Below are positions 54,438 to 63,129 of a stretch of 64,000 nucleotides of DNA, piece by piece; positions within the stretch are counted from its first letter, which is position 1, and each line of letters begins with the position of its first letter. The DNA lies in NCBI GenBank assembly GCA_937931645.1, contig CALHAR010000002.1:124001-188000 (forward strand). Reading direction: 5' to 3'. The position numbers and the translations under genes were made by a program. The notes under the pieces are model-generated. The model ran no database searches. It was given only the letters and a program-made list of their open reading frames with translations, and had not been told where the DNA came from. The DNA comes from an uncultured Alphaproteobacteria bacterium. Lineage in GTDB: Bacteria; Pseudomonadota; Alphaproteobacteria; Micavibrionales; Micavibrionaceae.

Positions 54438-54986
54438 TTAAATATGTTTTAAACCCTCAGTTAGATAGCGCCAGCCTGTTAGAACGGTGAGTATGGCGGC
54501 GATGGTGAGGAGCCATTGTCCATAGAGCAAGGTGTTGGGCAAAATGGAATCCCCATAATTGCCAATAACGAGAAAACCAAGGGCTATCATTTGAACGGTG
54601 GTTTTCCACTTGGCTAATTTTGAAACGGGAAGTTGGATATTTTTTGGCCCTAAAAATTCACGTAAGCCAGAGATTAAAATCTCACGCACTAAGATAATGA
54701 TAGCAGGGATAAGCCATAGGCCTTCAAGGCGATCAAATCCAGCCAAGGTTATGAGGATGGCAACGATAAATATTTTATCAGCTATCGGATCAAGAAAAGT
54801 ACCTACTGAACTGATAACGTTCCATTTTCTGGCTAAGTATCCGTCAAGATAGTCTGTGATGCTGGCCACGATATAAAGGGTGAGCGCTGTCCATGCTGCC
54901 CAGCTATCAGGGATGAAAATAAGGCCGATAATGACGGGCAGTATCGCAATTCTAAAAAAGGTCAGGATATTGGGTAGATTCTGCAT
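54438..54986 (-). CDS. pgsA: CDP-diacylglycerol-glycerol-3-phosphate 3-phosphatidyltransferase
   Basis: First committed step to phosphatidylglycerol. The 182-residue product has the CDP-alcohol phosphotransferase motif D.LDGYLAR.......G..LDP.ADK (about residues 46-71) and four to six membrane segments. It is upstream of pyrD and downstream of ctrA. Confidence 0.93.
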   Translation of the reverse strand: MQNLPNILTFFRIAILPVIIGLIFIPDSWAAWTALTLYIVASITDYLDGYLARKWNVISSVGTFLDPIADKIFIVAILITLAGFDRLEGLWLIPAIIILVREILISGLREFLGPKNIQLPVSKLAKWKTTVQMIALGFLVIGNYGDSILPNTLLYGQWLLTIAAILTVLTGWRYLTEGLKHI

Positions 54987-55044
54987 AAGCTAGATTTAGC
55001 AAATAGAACAGGGTTTTGCCACTTATTTGTTATACCCAAAGAGT

Positions 55045-55076
55045 GTTATACCCGAAGCGTAAAGGCGGGGTATAAC
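55045..55076 (-). terminator. Hairpin beyond the ctrA stop
   Basis: GTTATACCC (55045-55053) pairs with GGGTATAAC (55068-55076). A related GTTATACCC lies at 55029. No T-run follows, so it may be a processing or partial terminator. Confidence 0.4.
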
Positions 55077-55101
55077 AGAATATTTACGGTAAATATTGTT
55101 T

Positions 55102-55809
55102 TTAAGCAGAAGCCGAAGCAGCAGCGGTATCAGGTTGCGGGTCACGCATGACGTAGCCACGCCCCCATACCGTTTCAATATGGCTTTCACCATCATTCAT
55201 TTGTTCAATTTTCTTACGTAACTTACAAATGAAAACATCGATGATTTTTACTTCAGGTTCATCCATACCGCCATAGAGGTGGTTGAGGAACATTTCCTTA
55301 GTAAGGGTAGAGCCTTTTCTCAATGATAACAGTTCGATAATGCCATATTCTTTACCTGTAAGGTGAAGTGGTTTACCGCCAACGGTGACTGTACGGCTAT
55401 CAAGATTGACGATGACAGCACCTGTTTCAATAGTACTTTGTGAGTGCCCTTGGGAACGACGGACGATGGCTTGGATACGCGCCATTAACTCACGCTTATC
55501 AAACGGTTTGGTTAGGTAATCATCGGCACCAAAACCAAGGCCTTTAATTTTATTATCAAGCTCGGTCAGGCCAGAAAGAATCAGAATAGGGGTATCAACT
55601 TTTGAAGCACGGAAGTTTTTAAGAACGTCATAGCCATCCATATCAGGCAACATAAGATCTAAGATAATGATGTCATATTCGTAAATTTTACCAATCTCTA
55701 ATCCATCTTCGCCTAAATCAGCGGTATCAACGACGTACCCTTCTGATTTCAACATCAACTCGATTGATTTTGCTGTAGAACTGTCATCCTCGACTAATAA
55801 AACGCGCAT
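55102..55809 (-). CDS. ctrA: Cell-cycle response regulator CtrA
   Basis: Master regulator of alphaproteobacterial cell cycle, division and flagellation. The 235-residue product has a receiver domain with phospho-Asp at 51 ([13 protein letters not shown]) and a winged-helix OmpR-type domain with the CtrA-typical [37 protein letters not shown] start. It ends in TAAASASA rather than the final AA that ClpXP recognises in Caulobacter CtrA; degradation may therefore differ. ChpT is encoded at 30245. The region between ctrA and fliI carries five TTAA boxes. Confidence 0.97.
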   Translation of the reverse strand: MRVLLVEDDSSTAKSIELMLKSEGYVVDTADLGEDGLEIGKIYEYDIIILDLMLPDMDGYDVLKNFRASKVDTPILILSGLTELDNKIKGLGFGADDYLTKPFDKRELMARIQAIVRRSQGHSQSTIETGAVIVNLDSRTVTVGGKPLHLTGKEYGIIELLSLRKGSTLTKEMFLNHLYGGMDEPEVKIIDVFICKLRKKIEQMNDGESHIETVWGRGYVMRDPQPDTAAASASA

Positions 55810-55840
55810 TTCTTTGCTCCTGTTTGCTTACTTGTACAAA

Positions 55841-55884
55841 TTAACCTTTATTAATAAATGTTAACACAATTAACAAAGGTTAAC
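55841..55884. promoter_or_regulatory. Array of five TTAA boxes between ctrA and fliI (candidate CtrA sites)
   Basis: TTAA occurs at 55841, 55851, 55861, 55870 and 55880, with spacings of 10, 10, 9 and 10. The known CtrA site is TTAA-N7-TTAAC, an 11-base period; here the gaps are N6, N6, N5 and N6. All lie on one helical face, upstream of ctrA and of the fliI start. Confidence 0.55.
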
Positions 55885-56050
55885 AAAATAAATAATTATT
55901 TCTATTTTCCTTCTGGCGTTGTTGCCGTGCTCCTAAGGTAGGTTTCCTAACTGTCGTTACTTGCGCCTAGACAGAAGAAAAATAGCAACAATTATGGTTT
56001 TTAGCTTCATAGCAGTAGAAGGTGGGTGTTTTTCACGCTACAATATTAAT

Positions 56051-57397
56051 ATGGATAGATTAACTCAAAAAGCGTTGGCTGCGATTGAAAATACGCCTGA
56101 TTATGAGGTTTTTGGTCGTGTTACTAAGGTTTTAGGGCTTTTGGTTGAAATTGCTGGTTTTGGGCAAAACTTATCGATTGGCTCGATTGTACATTTACGT
56201 CCCAGTGTTGACCAAGATATTCCGTGTGAGGTGATTGGTTTTAAAGACAAGCGCGCCTTGTTAATGCCCTTTGGTGAATTGGAGGGGGTGGGGTTGGATT
56301 GCCCTGCGATTATTCAAGAAAGCGCGCCGACTATCTGCCCCGATGAAAGATGGTTGGGGCGGGTGATTAATGCAAGAGCCGAACCGATTGATGGTAAAGG
56401 GCCATTAATACAAGGCGGCACGCCGATACCACTTCGTAATAAACCGCCTGCGCCACATTCACGGCAACGCGTGGGCGAACCGCTTGATTTAGGTGTGCGG
56501 GCAGTGAACAGCTTTCTATCAACATGCCAAGGACAGAGAATGGGGATTTTCTCAGGCTCAGGTGTTGGTAAGTCCGTCGTTCTGTCAATGATGGCACGTT
56601 ATACCGAGGCCGATGTATCGGTGATTGGTTTGGTGGGAGAGCGTGGACGGGAGGTTCAAGAATTCTTAGAAGATGACTTAGGTGAGCTGGGCTTACAACG
56701 ATCTGTCGTCATTGTCGCAACAGGAGATGAGCCTGCCTTAATGCGGCGTCAGGCCGCATATACCACGATGGCAACGGCGGAATATTTTCGTGGGCAAGGT
56801 AAAAAGGTCTTATGCCTGATGGATAGTGTGACTCGTTTTGCTATGGCGCAACGCGAGATTGGTTTATCCGCAGGGGAGCCGCCGACATCAAAAGGATATC
56901 CGCCAACAACCTTTGGCGAGTTAGCCCGATTATTAGAGCGTGCAGGCCCCGGCGCGCAAGGCGAGGGATCTATCACGGGATTATTTTCTGTTCTGGTCGA
57001 AGGTGATGACCATAATGAGCCTATATCTGATGCGGTGCGAGGTATTATTGATGGGCATATTGTGATGGAGCGTAAGATTGCCGATCGTGGACGTTACCCT
57101 GCGATTAATGTTTTAAAATCTGTATCACGGTCTATGCCAAAATGTTTAAGCGATGAACAAAATGTACTGGTAAAAAAAGCAAAGAAAATTATCAGCCGTT
57201 ATGAAGATATGGAGGAGCTGATTAAATTAGGCGCATATCGTAAGGGGAGTGATGGTGAAGTTGACGAAGCCATTTTACGTTACCCACGGTTAGAAGAATT
57301 TTTGGGGCAAGATAAAGAAGAATCAACCTCGATTGAAGAAGGGTTTGAGCTGTTATCTCTATGTCTGGGCTTGCCCTATATCAGACAGGATAGTTAA
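56051..57397 (+). CDS. fliI: Flagellum-specific ATPase FliI
   Basis: ATPase of the flagellar type III export apparatus. From the ATG at 56051 the product has 448 residues, the family's normal length; the longer frame from 55961 would add 30 residues. It has Walker A FSGSGVGKSV (about residues 170-179), KKVLCLMDSVTRFA (Walker B), the FliI/ATP synthase signature PPTTFGELARLLERAG, and the end LCLGLPY. No clear ribosome site precedes the chosen start, so the start is moderately certain. Its stop overlaps the fliJ start. Confidence 0.9.
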   Translation: MDRLTQKALAAIENTPDYEVFGRVTKVLGLLVEIAGFGQNLSIGSIVHLRPSVDQDIPCEVIGFKDKRALLMPFGELEGVGLDCPAIIQESAPTICPDERWLGRVINARAEPIDGKGPLIQGGTPIPLRNKPPAPHSRQRVGEPLDLGVRAVNSFLSTCQGQRMGIFSGSGVGKSVVLSMMARYTEADVSVIGLVGERGREVQEFLEDDLGELGLQRSVVIVATGDEPALMRRQAAYTTMATAEYFRGQGKKVLCLMDSVTRFAMAQREIGLSAGEPPTSKGYPPTTFGELARLLERAGPGAQGEGSITGLFSVLVEGDDHNEPISDAVRGIIDGHIVMERKIADRGRYPAINVLKSVSRSMPKCLSDEQNVLVKKAKKIISRYEDMEELIKLGAYRKGSDGEVDEAILRYPRLEEFLGQDKEESTSIEEGFELLSLCLGLPYIRQDS

Positions 57398-57822
57398 TGG
57401 CAGATCTTGAAGCGCTTATTCGGTTACGCCGTCATACAGTTGAAGAAAAACAAAAGGTACTTGCCGATATTTTTCGGCAAATGGAAGCCATAGAAAACCG
57501 CAAAGCAGAATTGTTAGAGCGTTTAAGCGCGGAGCGTAAAGCGCTGGACGAAGATTCTAATTTAGAAACACGTGAATATTATGGACGGTTTGAAGGTGTT
57601 ATTCGCGGTAATGTTGAACAACTTGAGGTACAGGCCGCGCAATTAGAAGGACGGTTGCAGGCCGCGCAAGAAGATGTGCGCGCCGCTTTTGCCAACATGA
57701 AACGTGTTGAAATTGTTCATGAACGCCGTGAAGAAGAAGAGGCGAAAGAGGTAAAAGACAAAGAATCACAAAGTCTTGATGAGATTGCTATTGAAGGCTT
57801 CAGACGTAAGGAGGAGTTTTAG
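57397..57822 (+). CDS. fliJ: Flagellar export chaperone FliJ
   Basis: The 141-residue product is almost all charged coiled coil, as in FliJ, which couples FliI to the export gate. The ATG overlaps the fliI stop by one base (TAATG arrangement), so they are translated together. Size and position support the call; sequence conservation in this family is low. Confidence 0.75.
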   Translation: MADLEALIRLRRHTVEEKQKVLADIFRQMEAIENRKAELLERLSAERKALDEDSNLETREYYGRFEGVIRGNVEQLEVQAAQLEGRLQAAQEDVRAAFANMKRVEIVHERREEEEAKEVKDKESQSLDEIAIEGFRRKEEF

Positions 57823-57843
57823 TTTTTTTTTCGACCTTAAAAT

Positions 57844-60141
57844 CTAAACATGTACCCCGAGTTGCTCTTGGTTTTGAAGAACGTGAACCCAGTTGTTTGT
57901 TGAGCCTTGAAAATTAAGCTCACCTGTTAAATCGGCTTGACTTAAGGCGTTGGTATAAGACTGGCGAATAGTTTGTTGCATAGGTTCACTGAAAGAGTTT
58001 TGCGTACGCACAATCAAATCAAGTCTTTTACCATTTACCAAGCCATCAATTTGCACGTCCCCCATGCGTGATAAGTTAAGGTCAAAGATAAAACGTGTTT
58101 GACCATTTTCGTTTTCTTCTTGCTGTTGGCTTTGGTTTTGATGGTAGGTGTAGAGTGTTATTTTATGGATTTCACCTTCCCAAAACATAGGTAGGGGAAC
58201 GGCGCGCCAATCACTTTGTATCGCGGCTTCTGGTGCACGAGCGAGAGATGAGTCTTGTGTTAAACCGCTTAAGATACTGCTACGGCCAGCTTGTTGAAGT
58301 AGATTTTTTTTATCCCCGAGCAGAATGTCAAAGTTTCCAGATTGAACGGCGGCAATAAAAACGTTAGCGGCAGCGGCAATTTGTACAGGGCTAGCGGCAT
58401 TGGGGAGTGCGCGCGTTAAAGAGGCCGCGGCCTGTGGGCTGAGTTGTTGTAGAGCACTGTAAAGTTCATTGATGGCAGGCCATTGAAAGCCTTGCAGTAA
58501 AGGATTGTTAAAAGTTTGTGCGACAACAGGCGATAGTTGTGCGGCGATAGGGATGCCGCTTCTAGGAATGATTTGTAACTGACTGCCTAATTGAAGATTG
58601 GTGTTTGGCGTTTGTAAAATAAAACTTTGAGGAAGAGCACCGCCAAGTCCTTGTACTGTTATGAGTGGTAATCCTTGCGGGGTGAAGCCTGTGACTTGCG
58701 CGTTGATAGAGATAGCGGTATTTGCACCAAGCAAGGGGGGTGTAAATGGTGTTGCCGCAGGAATAGGAGAGGGTGGCGGTAGGTTACCAACGGGCGGCGG
58801 AGTGAGGGTTGTATTTGGAGGTGTCACTCGTATGATTTGAATATCAATCTGACCAAGGCGAGGGAAGTTAGCCTGCGTTGGGTTTGAGGGGTTAAAGCTA
58901 ATGGGTGTTAAAGTTCCTACTTGCGGTGTCGCAAGTGTGGGGTTTACTGCGCCTGTAGTTGTTGTTTGTGGAGCTGTGATATTTGTCGCTAAGGCGGTTG
59001 TTGCATTAATGGATGATGTTTGAGCAACGGTTAAAGGTTGCGCCGTATTTAAAATATTAGGCTGTAATAATGTTGTTGGTTGTGATGCAGGTTGTGGTAT
59101 CACAGTTTGCAGTTGTGATGCAGGCTGTAACTGTGTTTGGAGCTGTGGTTGAGTTTGAGAAATAAGGTTATTGTTTAAAAAGTTTTGCGCCGTGTTTTGT
59201 AGAGTATTTTGTGTTGCGTTTTGCGGTGTTTGGACGAGTAAACTGTTGGATATGATGTTTGTTTGTAGAACGGCAATATTATTTGTTGTTTGTAACAAAG
59301 GTGTCTGCGTTATGCTTGTTGTAATGCTCTGTGTCAGAAGATTGCTGGTGAAGGCCGTTCTGTTAATAGTATTACTGATAGGTTGCGGGAGCGTATTAAT
59401 AAACTCTCGTGCGATATTTTGTGCCTGTGCAGGCGCTGTAGAAATTAAACGAAAAATACTTTCAGGTGTAATGTTATTTCGTGATGTTGTTAGCGCGGCC
59501 GTATTTTGTAGTGTCTCCGTCGTGACATTACCTTGTAAAATGGGAGGAGCCGTTTGTGGTGTAATATTTCGCGCCGCTTGAGGTAAGTTTGCTGTATTAG
59601 GATTGTTTGTTTGTGGCGCTTGATTGTTGGGCGAAGCTTGACTAGGCGTTGCTTGATTGGTTGTTGTTTGAGCTTGAGCTTGAGCAGGCGGGGCTTGCGT
59701 ATTATTAGGCGCTGTTACTCTTGTTGCCAAACCAGCCGGAGGTTGCGCCGGAGCAGGTTGTGTTTGTGGTGCATTTTGTCCTGAAGCTTGTTGTGTATTT
59801 GGTCGTGTGTTTTGTGGCTGTGGTGTGGGATCAGTTCGAATTGTTGCTTGGCGCACCTGCGTGTTTTCTCGGTTATTAGCAGGGATATCAATTTCAACCC
59901 TTTGTCCAACTTGTGGTTGTCTGTTGCCTTGTACCCGTACGTCAACATTTCCTTGTGGTGTTTCAATACGCACGCTGTTGTTGGCTTGGTTTTGTGATGT
60001 GATTTGGCCTTCTAACCTAACGGCGCGGGCTGAATTTTGTAGGGCGTCAGGCAAGTTAATAATTTGAACGGTTTGTCCGCCATTACCAGTGGCACCCCGA
60101 ATGGCACCCTGCACGGGGGATGTAATTCCTGTACTGCTCAT
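57844..60141 (-). CDS. FliK-like flagellar hook-length control protein
   Basis: The 765-residue product has an N-terminal and central region very rich in Gln, Asn, Thr, Pro and Ala (about residues 90-480), expected of a secreted molecular ruler. The C-terminal part (about 640-755) has FDLNLSRMGDVQIDGLVNGKRLDLIVRT, like the FliK C-terminal domain that contacts FlhB. It is convergent with fliJ and upstream of flhG. The length is far above the usual 400-450, mostly from the low-complexity region. Confidence 0.7.
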   Translation of the reverse strand: MSSTGITSPVQGAIRGATGNGGQTVQIINLPDALQNSARAVRLEGQITSQNQANNSVRIETPQGNVDVRVQGNRQPQVGQRVEIDIPANNRENTQVRQATIRTDPTPQPQNTRPNTQQASGQNAPQTQPAPAQPPAGLATRVTAPNNTQAPPAQAQAQTTTNQATPSQASPNNQAPQTNNPNTANLPQAARNITPQTAPPILQGNVTTETLQNTAALTTSRNNITPESIFRLISTAPAQAQNIAREFINTLPQPISNTINRTAFTSNLLTQSITTSITQTPLLQTTNNIAVLQTNIISNSLLVQTPQNATQNTLQNTAQNFLNNNLISQTQPQLQTQLQPASQLQTVIPQPASQPTTLLQPNILNTAQPLTVAQTSSINATTALATNITAPQTTTTGAVNPTLATPQVGTLTPISFNPSNPTQANFPRLGQIDIQIIRVTPPNTTLTPPPVGNLPPPSPIPAATPFTPPLLGANTAISINAQVTGFTPQGLPLITVQGLGGALPQSFILQTPNTNLQLGSQLQIIPRSGIPIAAQLSPVVAQTFNNPLLQGFQWPAINELYSALQQLSPQAAASLTRALPNAASPVQIAAAANVFIAAVQSGNFDILLGDKKNLLQQAGRSSILSGLTQDSSLARAPEAAIQSDWRAVPLPMFWEGEIHKITLYTYHQNQSQQQEENENGQTRFIFDLNLSRMGDVQIDGLVNGKRLDLIVRTQNSFSEPMQQTIRQSYTNALSQADLTGELNFQGSTNNWVHVLQNQEQLGVHV

Positions 60142-60232
60142 TTGTGTACCTGCGTCATGACATCATTATTATGCCATAAATTTATTAAAGAAAGCGCAAT
60201 AAATGAAATTAAACGGCTATAAAACTGTTGTT

Positions 60233-61075
60233 TTAAGCGCGGGCGGCTTTTTTACGCTCTGCTAAATCACGAATTATGATTTTTGCAATGCTTTCAACAT
60301 CTTCGGCGGCATCACTGTTTGGTGAGCGTGTTAAAATTGGACTTTGATGACGAATTGTTGCTTTTACTTTTTTGTCATATCTAACCATACCTATTAAAGG
60401 CGGTTTTAGGCGAAGGAAATTTTCACAAGCCTTTAGAAGTGTTTTATAAGTTTTTTCACCCTCTGTCGTGGAGGTAGCTTGATTGACGATAACGCCAACA
60501 TTTTTGGACATGCCTGCCGCACTGCCGAGCTTAATAAAGGCGTAAGCATCGGTGAGGGAGGTTGGCTCATCCGTTGTAACAAGTAAGGTACGAATAGCAG
60601 AAGCAGAGAGCATACGCACGGTACGATCAACACCCGCGCCAAGATCAAGGATAACAACATCATATTCTGTGGCGATATCGACCAGTTGGTCACGAAGCAT
60701 GGTTAAGCGTTGTGACGGTAGGGCGGAAAGAGAGGCCTGTCCAGAGCGTCCAGCAACAATATCAAACCCCCCTTCTTTATAAGGTTGAATGACTTTATCA
60801 ATACTAAGGCGGCCACGAATAACGTCGTTTAAATCACGTTTTGGCATCAGACCAAGTTGAACATCAATATTTGCTAAGCCCAAATCTCCATCAAAAAGCA
60901 GGACTTTCTTGCCTGCTTTGGCGAGGGCATGGGAAAGGGTAATGGAAAACCACGTTTTACCAACGCCGCCTTTACCACTGGCAACGGCGATAACATTGAC
61001 ACCACGACGGAAACCATGTTGTCCCGTTTTATTGATATCTTTCGATAGTTTTTTCTTGGCTGACGCGTCAGACAT
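60233..61075 (-). CDS. flhG: FlhG/MinD-like ATPase
   Basis: Regulates flagellar number and placement with FlhF. The 280-residue product has the deviant Walker A ASGKGGVGKTWFSI (about residues 32-45), a switch region LFDGDLGLANIDVQLGL and VVILDLGAGVD, the Mrp/MinD ATPase set. It follows flhF by 4 bases. Its C-terminal end is basic rather than a clear amphipathic membrane-targeting helix. Confidence 0.9.
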   Translation of the reverse strand: MSDASAKKKLSKDINKTGQHGFRRGVNVIAVASGKGGVGKTWFSITLSHALAKAGKKVLLFDGDLGLANIDVQLGLMPKRDLNDVIRGRLSIDKVIQPYKEGGFDIVAGRSGQASLSALPSQRLTMLRDQLVDIATEYDVVILDLGAGVDRTVRMLSASAIRTLLVTTDEPTSLTDAYAFIKLGSAAGMSKNVGVIVNQATSTTEGEKTYKTLLKACENFLRLKPPLIGMVRYDKKVKATIRHQSPILTRSPNSDAAEDVESIAKIIIRDLAERKKAARA

Positions 61076-61079
61076 TTAT

Positions 61080-62108
61080 TTATCCTGTTTTCTGACTCTG
61101 ATTCTGAGTCCGTTGTATTTTCGCTCCTTCTGCCCGCGGCATCAAGAGCTGAGTTAATCTTTTTGACGTTAATTGGGATAACCCATCCGCGACACGCGCC
61201 GTTCCACTGACATCTGCAAATGTTAGGCCACCTTTGTAAGCGGCGGCAAGTAAGCTTCCCAAACGACGGGAAACGTCAATGCGGGTTGGAATAAAACGTT
61301 GTGCACCAAGGGAGGCAAATATTTGCGCGGTTTCCCCTGCTTCATCGGCATGCATATTGGCAGGTAGAACCAAAATAGATTCCATATCAACGGCGCTAAT
61401 GAATTTGGCCAATGCTTTTATGCTGCCTGTGTCAAAGGGGTTTGTCCCTGCGGTATCAATAATAACTTGGTCAAAGTTTTTGGTCTCTAAGATACTTTCT
61501 TTTAACGCGGTTGAGGATTTAGCAATTTTTAGCTCAATATCCATCAAGGTGGTGAATGCGTTAAGTTGTTCTACACCGCCTGCGCGCTGTGAATCCGTAG
61601 AAATAACGGCGACGTTCAGGCCGTTCATCGCGCCGCGCGCCGCCATCTTTGCTACGGCTAATGTTTTCCCTGCCCCTGGTGGGCCGATCATCACAAAAGG
61701 TGTTTTGGAGGCGGTCGTCGGAAGGTGATTAAATTTAAATAAACTTTCAATGGCGGCGAGCATAGCCAAGCGTGGCTCATCAATACCAAGAACTGCGGCG
61801 TGAGACACAACTTGCTCTAATATTTCTTCGGGGACGGCATGACGTAAGAGTGTTTCGGTGACTTCCTCAATCACCATGGCTTCATTGTCATCATCTTCGT
61901 AGAGCCAGTTTTCTGAAGCTTCGGGTTCTTCATCACGCTGTGCGTAATAGCCCTCGCGCTCAATCGCCGCGGTGATTTGCACTTGACGACCCCCCACCGC
62001 ATTTTTTTCTTCATGCGTGGCTACAATAATTGCATCTTCGCCTAGCTCTTCACGAACCATCTGCATTGCTTCTTTCGTATTTTTGGCCGTAAAGGACTTG
62101 AGCCGCAT
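61080..62108 (-). CDS. flhF: Flagellar biosynthesis GTPase FlhF
   Basis: SRP-type GTPase that sets polar flagellum location. The 342-residue product starts MRLKSFTAKNTKEAMQMVREELG, typical of FlhF, followed by a linker and an NG domain with G1 MIGPPGAGKTLAVAKMA (about residues 136-152), STDSQRAGGVEQL, VIIDTAGTNPFD (G3) and FIPTRIDVSRRLG (G4-like; the canonical TKLD is changed to TRID). It heads flhF-flhG. Confidence 0.93.
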   Translation of the reverse strand: MRLKSFTAKNTKEAMQMVREELGEDAIIVATHEEKNAVGGRQVQITAAIEREGYYAQRDEEPEASENWLYEDDDNEAMVIEEVTETLLRHAVPEEILEQVVSHAAVLGIDEPRLAMLAAIESLFKFNHLPTTASKTPFVMIGPPGAGKTLAVAKMAARGAMNGLNVAVISTDSQRAGGVEQLNAFTTLMDIELKIAKSSTALKESILETKNFDQVIIDTAGTNPFDTGSIKALAKFISAVDMESILVLPANMHADEAGETAQIFASLGAQRFIPTRIDVSRRLGSLLAAAYKGGLTFADVSGTARVADGLSQLTSKRLTQLLMPRAEGAKIQRTQNQSQKTG

Positions 62109-62230
62109 GGGATTCTAACCGATTCATTTCAACATAGTATAAACGTTGGCGATTCACTCGCCCAGCAAAATATAGTGCATTATGGAGTATAACACACATA
62201 AATGTCCACAAGCTGTGGATAAGTTATTTG

Positions 62231-63124
62231 TTATTTTTGTTTTGCATCAAGATATAACATGGTGCCACTAATTAAGATGATCGCACTCCCTAATGTTGCC
62301 CATATATCTGGAGTTTCATTAAAAATTAACCATCCGTAAAAGGCTACCCATAACAATATTGTAAACTGTCCGATAGCGAGGGTTGCAACATGTTTACTAT
62401 GGTTGGCGGTGAAGGAAGCAATGTTACCTATAAATATTAAAAGCCCCGCTAAAACCATAAGCAACATTATTTCTATAGTAGGAAATATCATAATATCTTC
62501 TAAAAAAGGGATAGAGGCGATAGTGATACCAATACTGGAATAGAATATGAGACCGAAAAGGTCATTTTGAGCAGTTGATTTTTTTATAAGGATGTAGCGG
62601 GCACTCATACAAGTAACATTAAGGAAGCCACCTAATATTCCTAAAACATTGTAATCAAAGCTGTTTTGATTGAAGATTATATTCCACGCTTGAAATGTTA
62701 TAAGTGTGGCAAGAATACCTAGTAATAAAGCGGTTACTTGGTATTTTGATATTGATTCATTAAGAAATATTTTTGCTAAAACGGTTGTTAAGGCAGGGCG
62801 TAACAGAATAATAATGAATAACTCAATAAGAGGGAGGTGGAGAACAGCAAAGTAAAACCCTAACATGCCGACAGTTCCTAAAAGAGCACAGTAGAATGTT
62901 GGTTTTCTATTTGTAGCAAAAAATACATCTAATTTTCTTTGTGAGATAATGTAAAGTATGGTGAAGAAAGCGCAAGATAGTTGAATAAAAATAGCACTCA
63001 TGCCAAAACCGATAGAGTGTCCTGATACTTTACTCAGAACGTCGTGTGTTCCAAAGCAGAAAAATGCAAAGCAGGATAATAAAAGTACTTGAAAGGTACT
63101 TAAAGATTGAAGGTCAAGTTTCAT
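62231..63124 (-). CDS. EamA-family (DMT) transporter
   Basis: The 297-residue product has ten membrane segments in two five-helix halves, like the protein at 9536, but the two differ in sequence. It lies between flhA and flhF, where most alphaproteobacteria have only flagellar genes. Its stop is followed by the flhF region after 122 bases. Substrate is unknown. Confidence 0.8.
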   Translation of the reverse strand: MKLDLQSLSTFQVLLLSCFAFFCFGTHDVLSKVSGHSIGFGMSAIFIQLSCAFFTILYIISQRKLDVFFATNRKPTFYCALLGTVGMLGFYFAVLHLPLIELFIIILLRPALTTVLAKIFLNESISKYQVTALLLGILATLITFQAWNIIFNQNSFDYNVLGILGGFLNVTCMSARYILIKKSTAQNDLFGLIFYSSIGITIASIPFLEDIMIFPTIEIMLLMVLAGLLIFIGNIASFTANHSKHVATLAIGQFTILLWVAFYGWLIFNETPDIWATLGSAIILISGTMLYLDAKQK

Positions 63125-63129
63125 TACTT

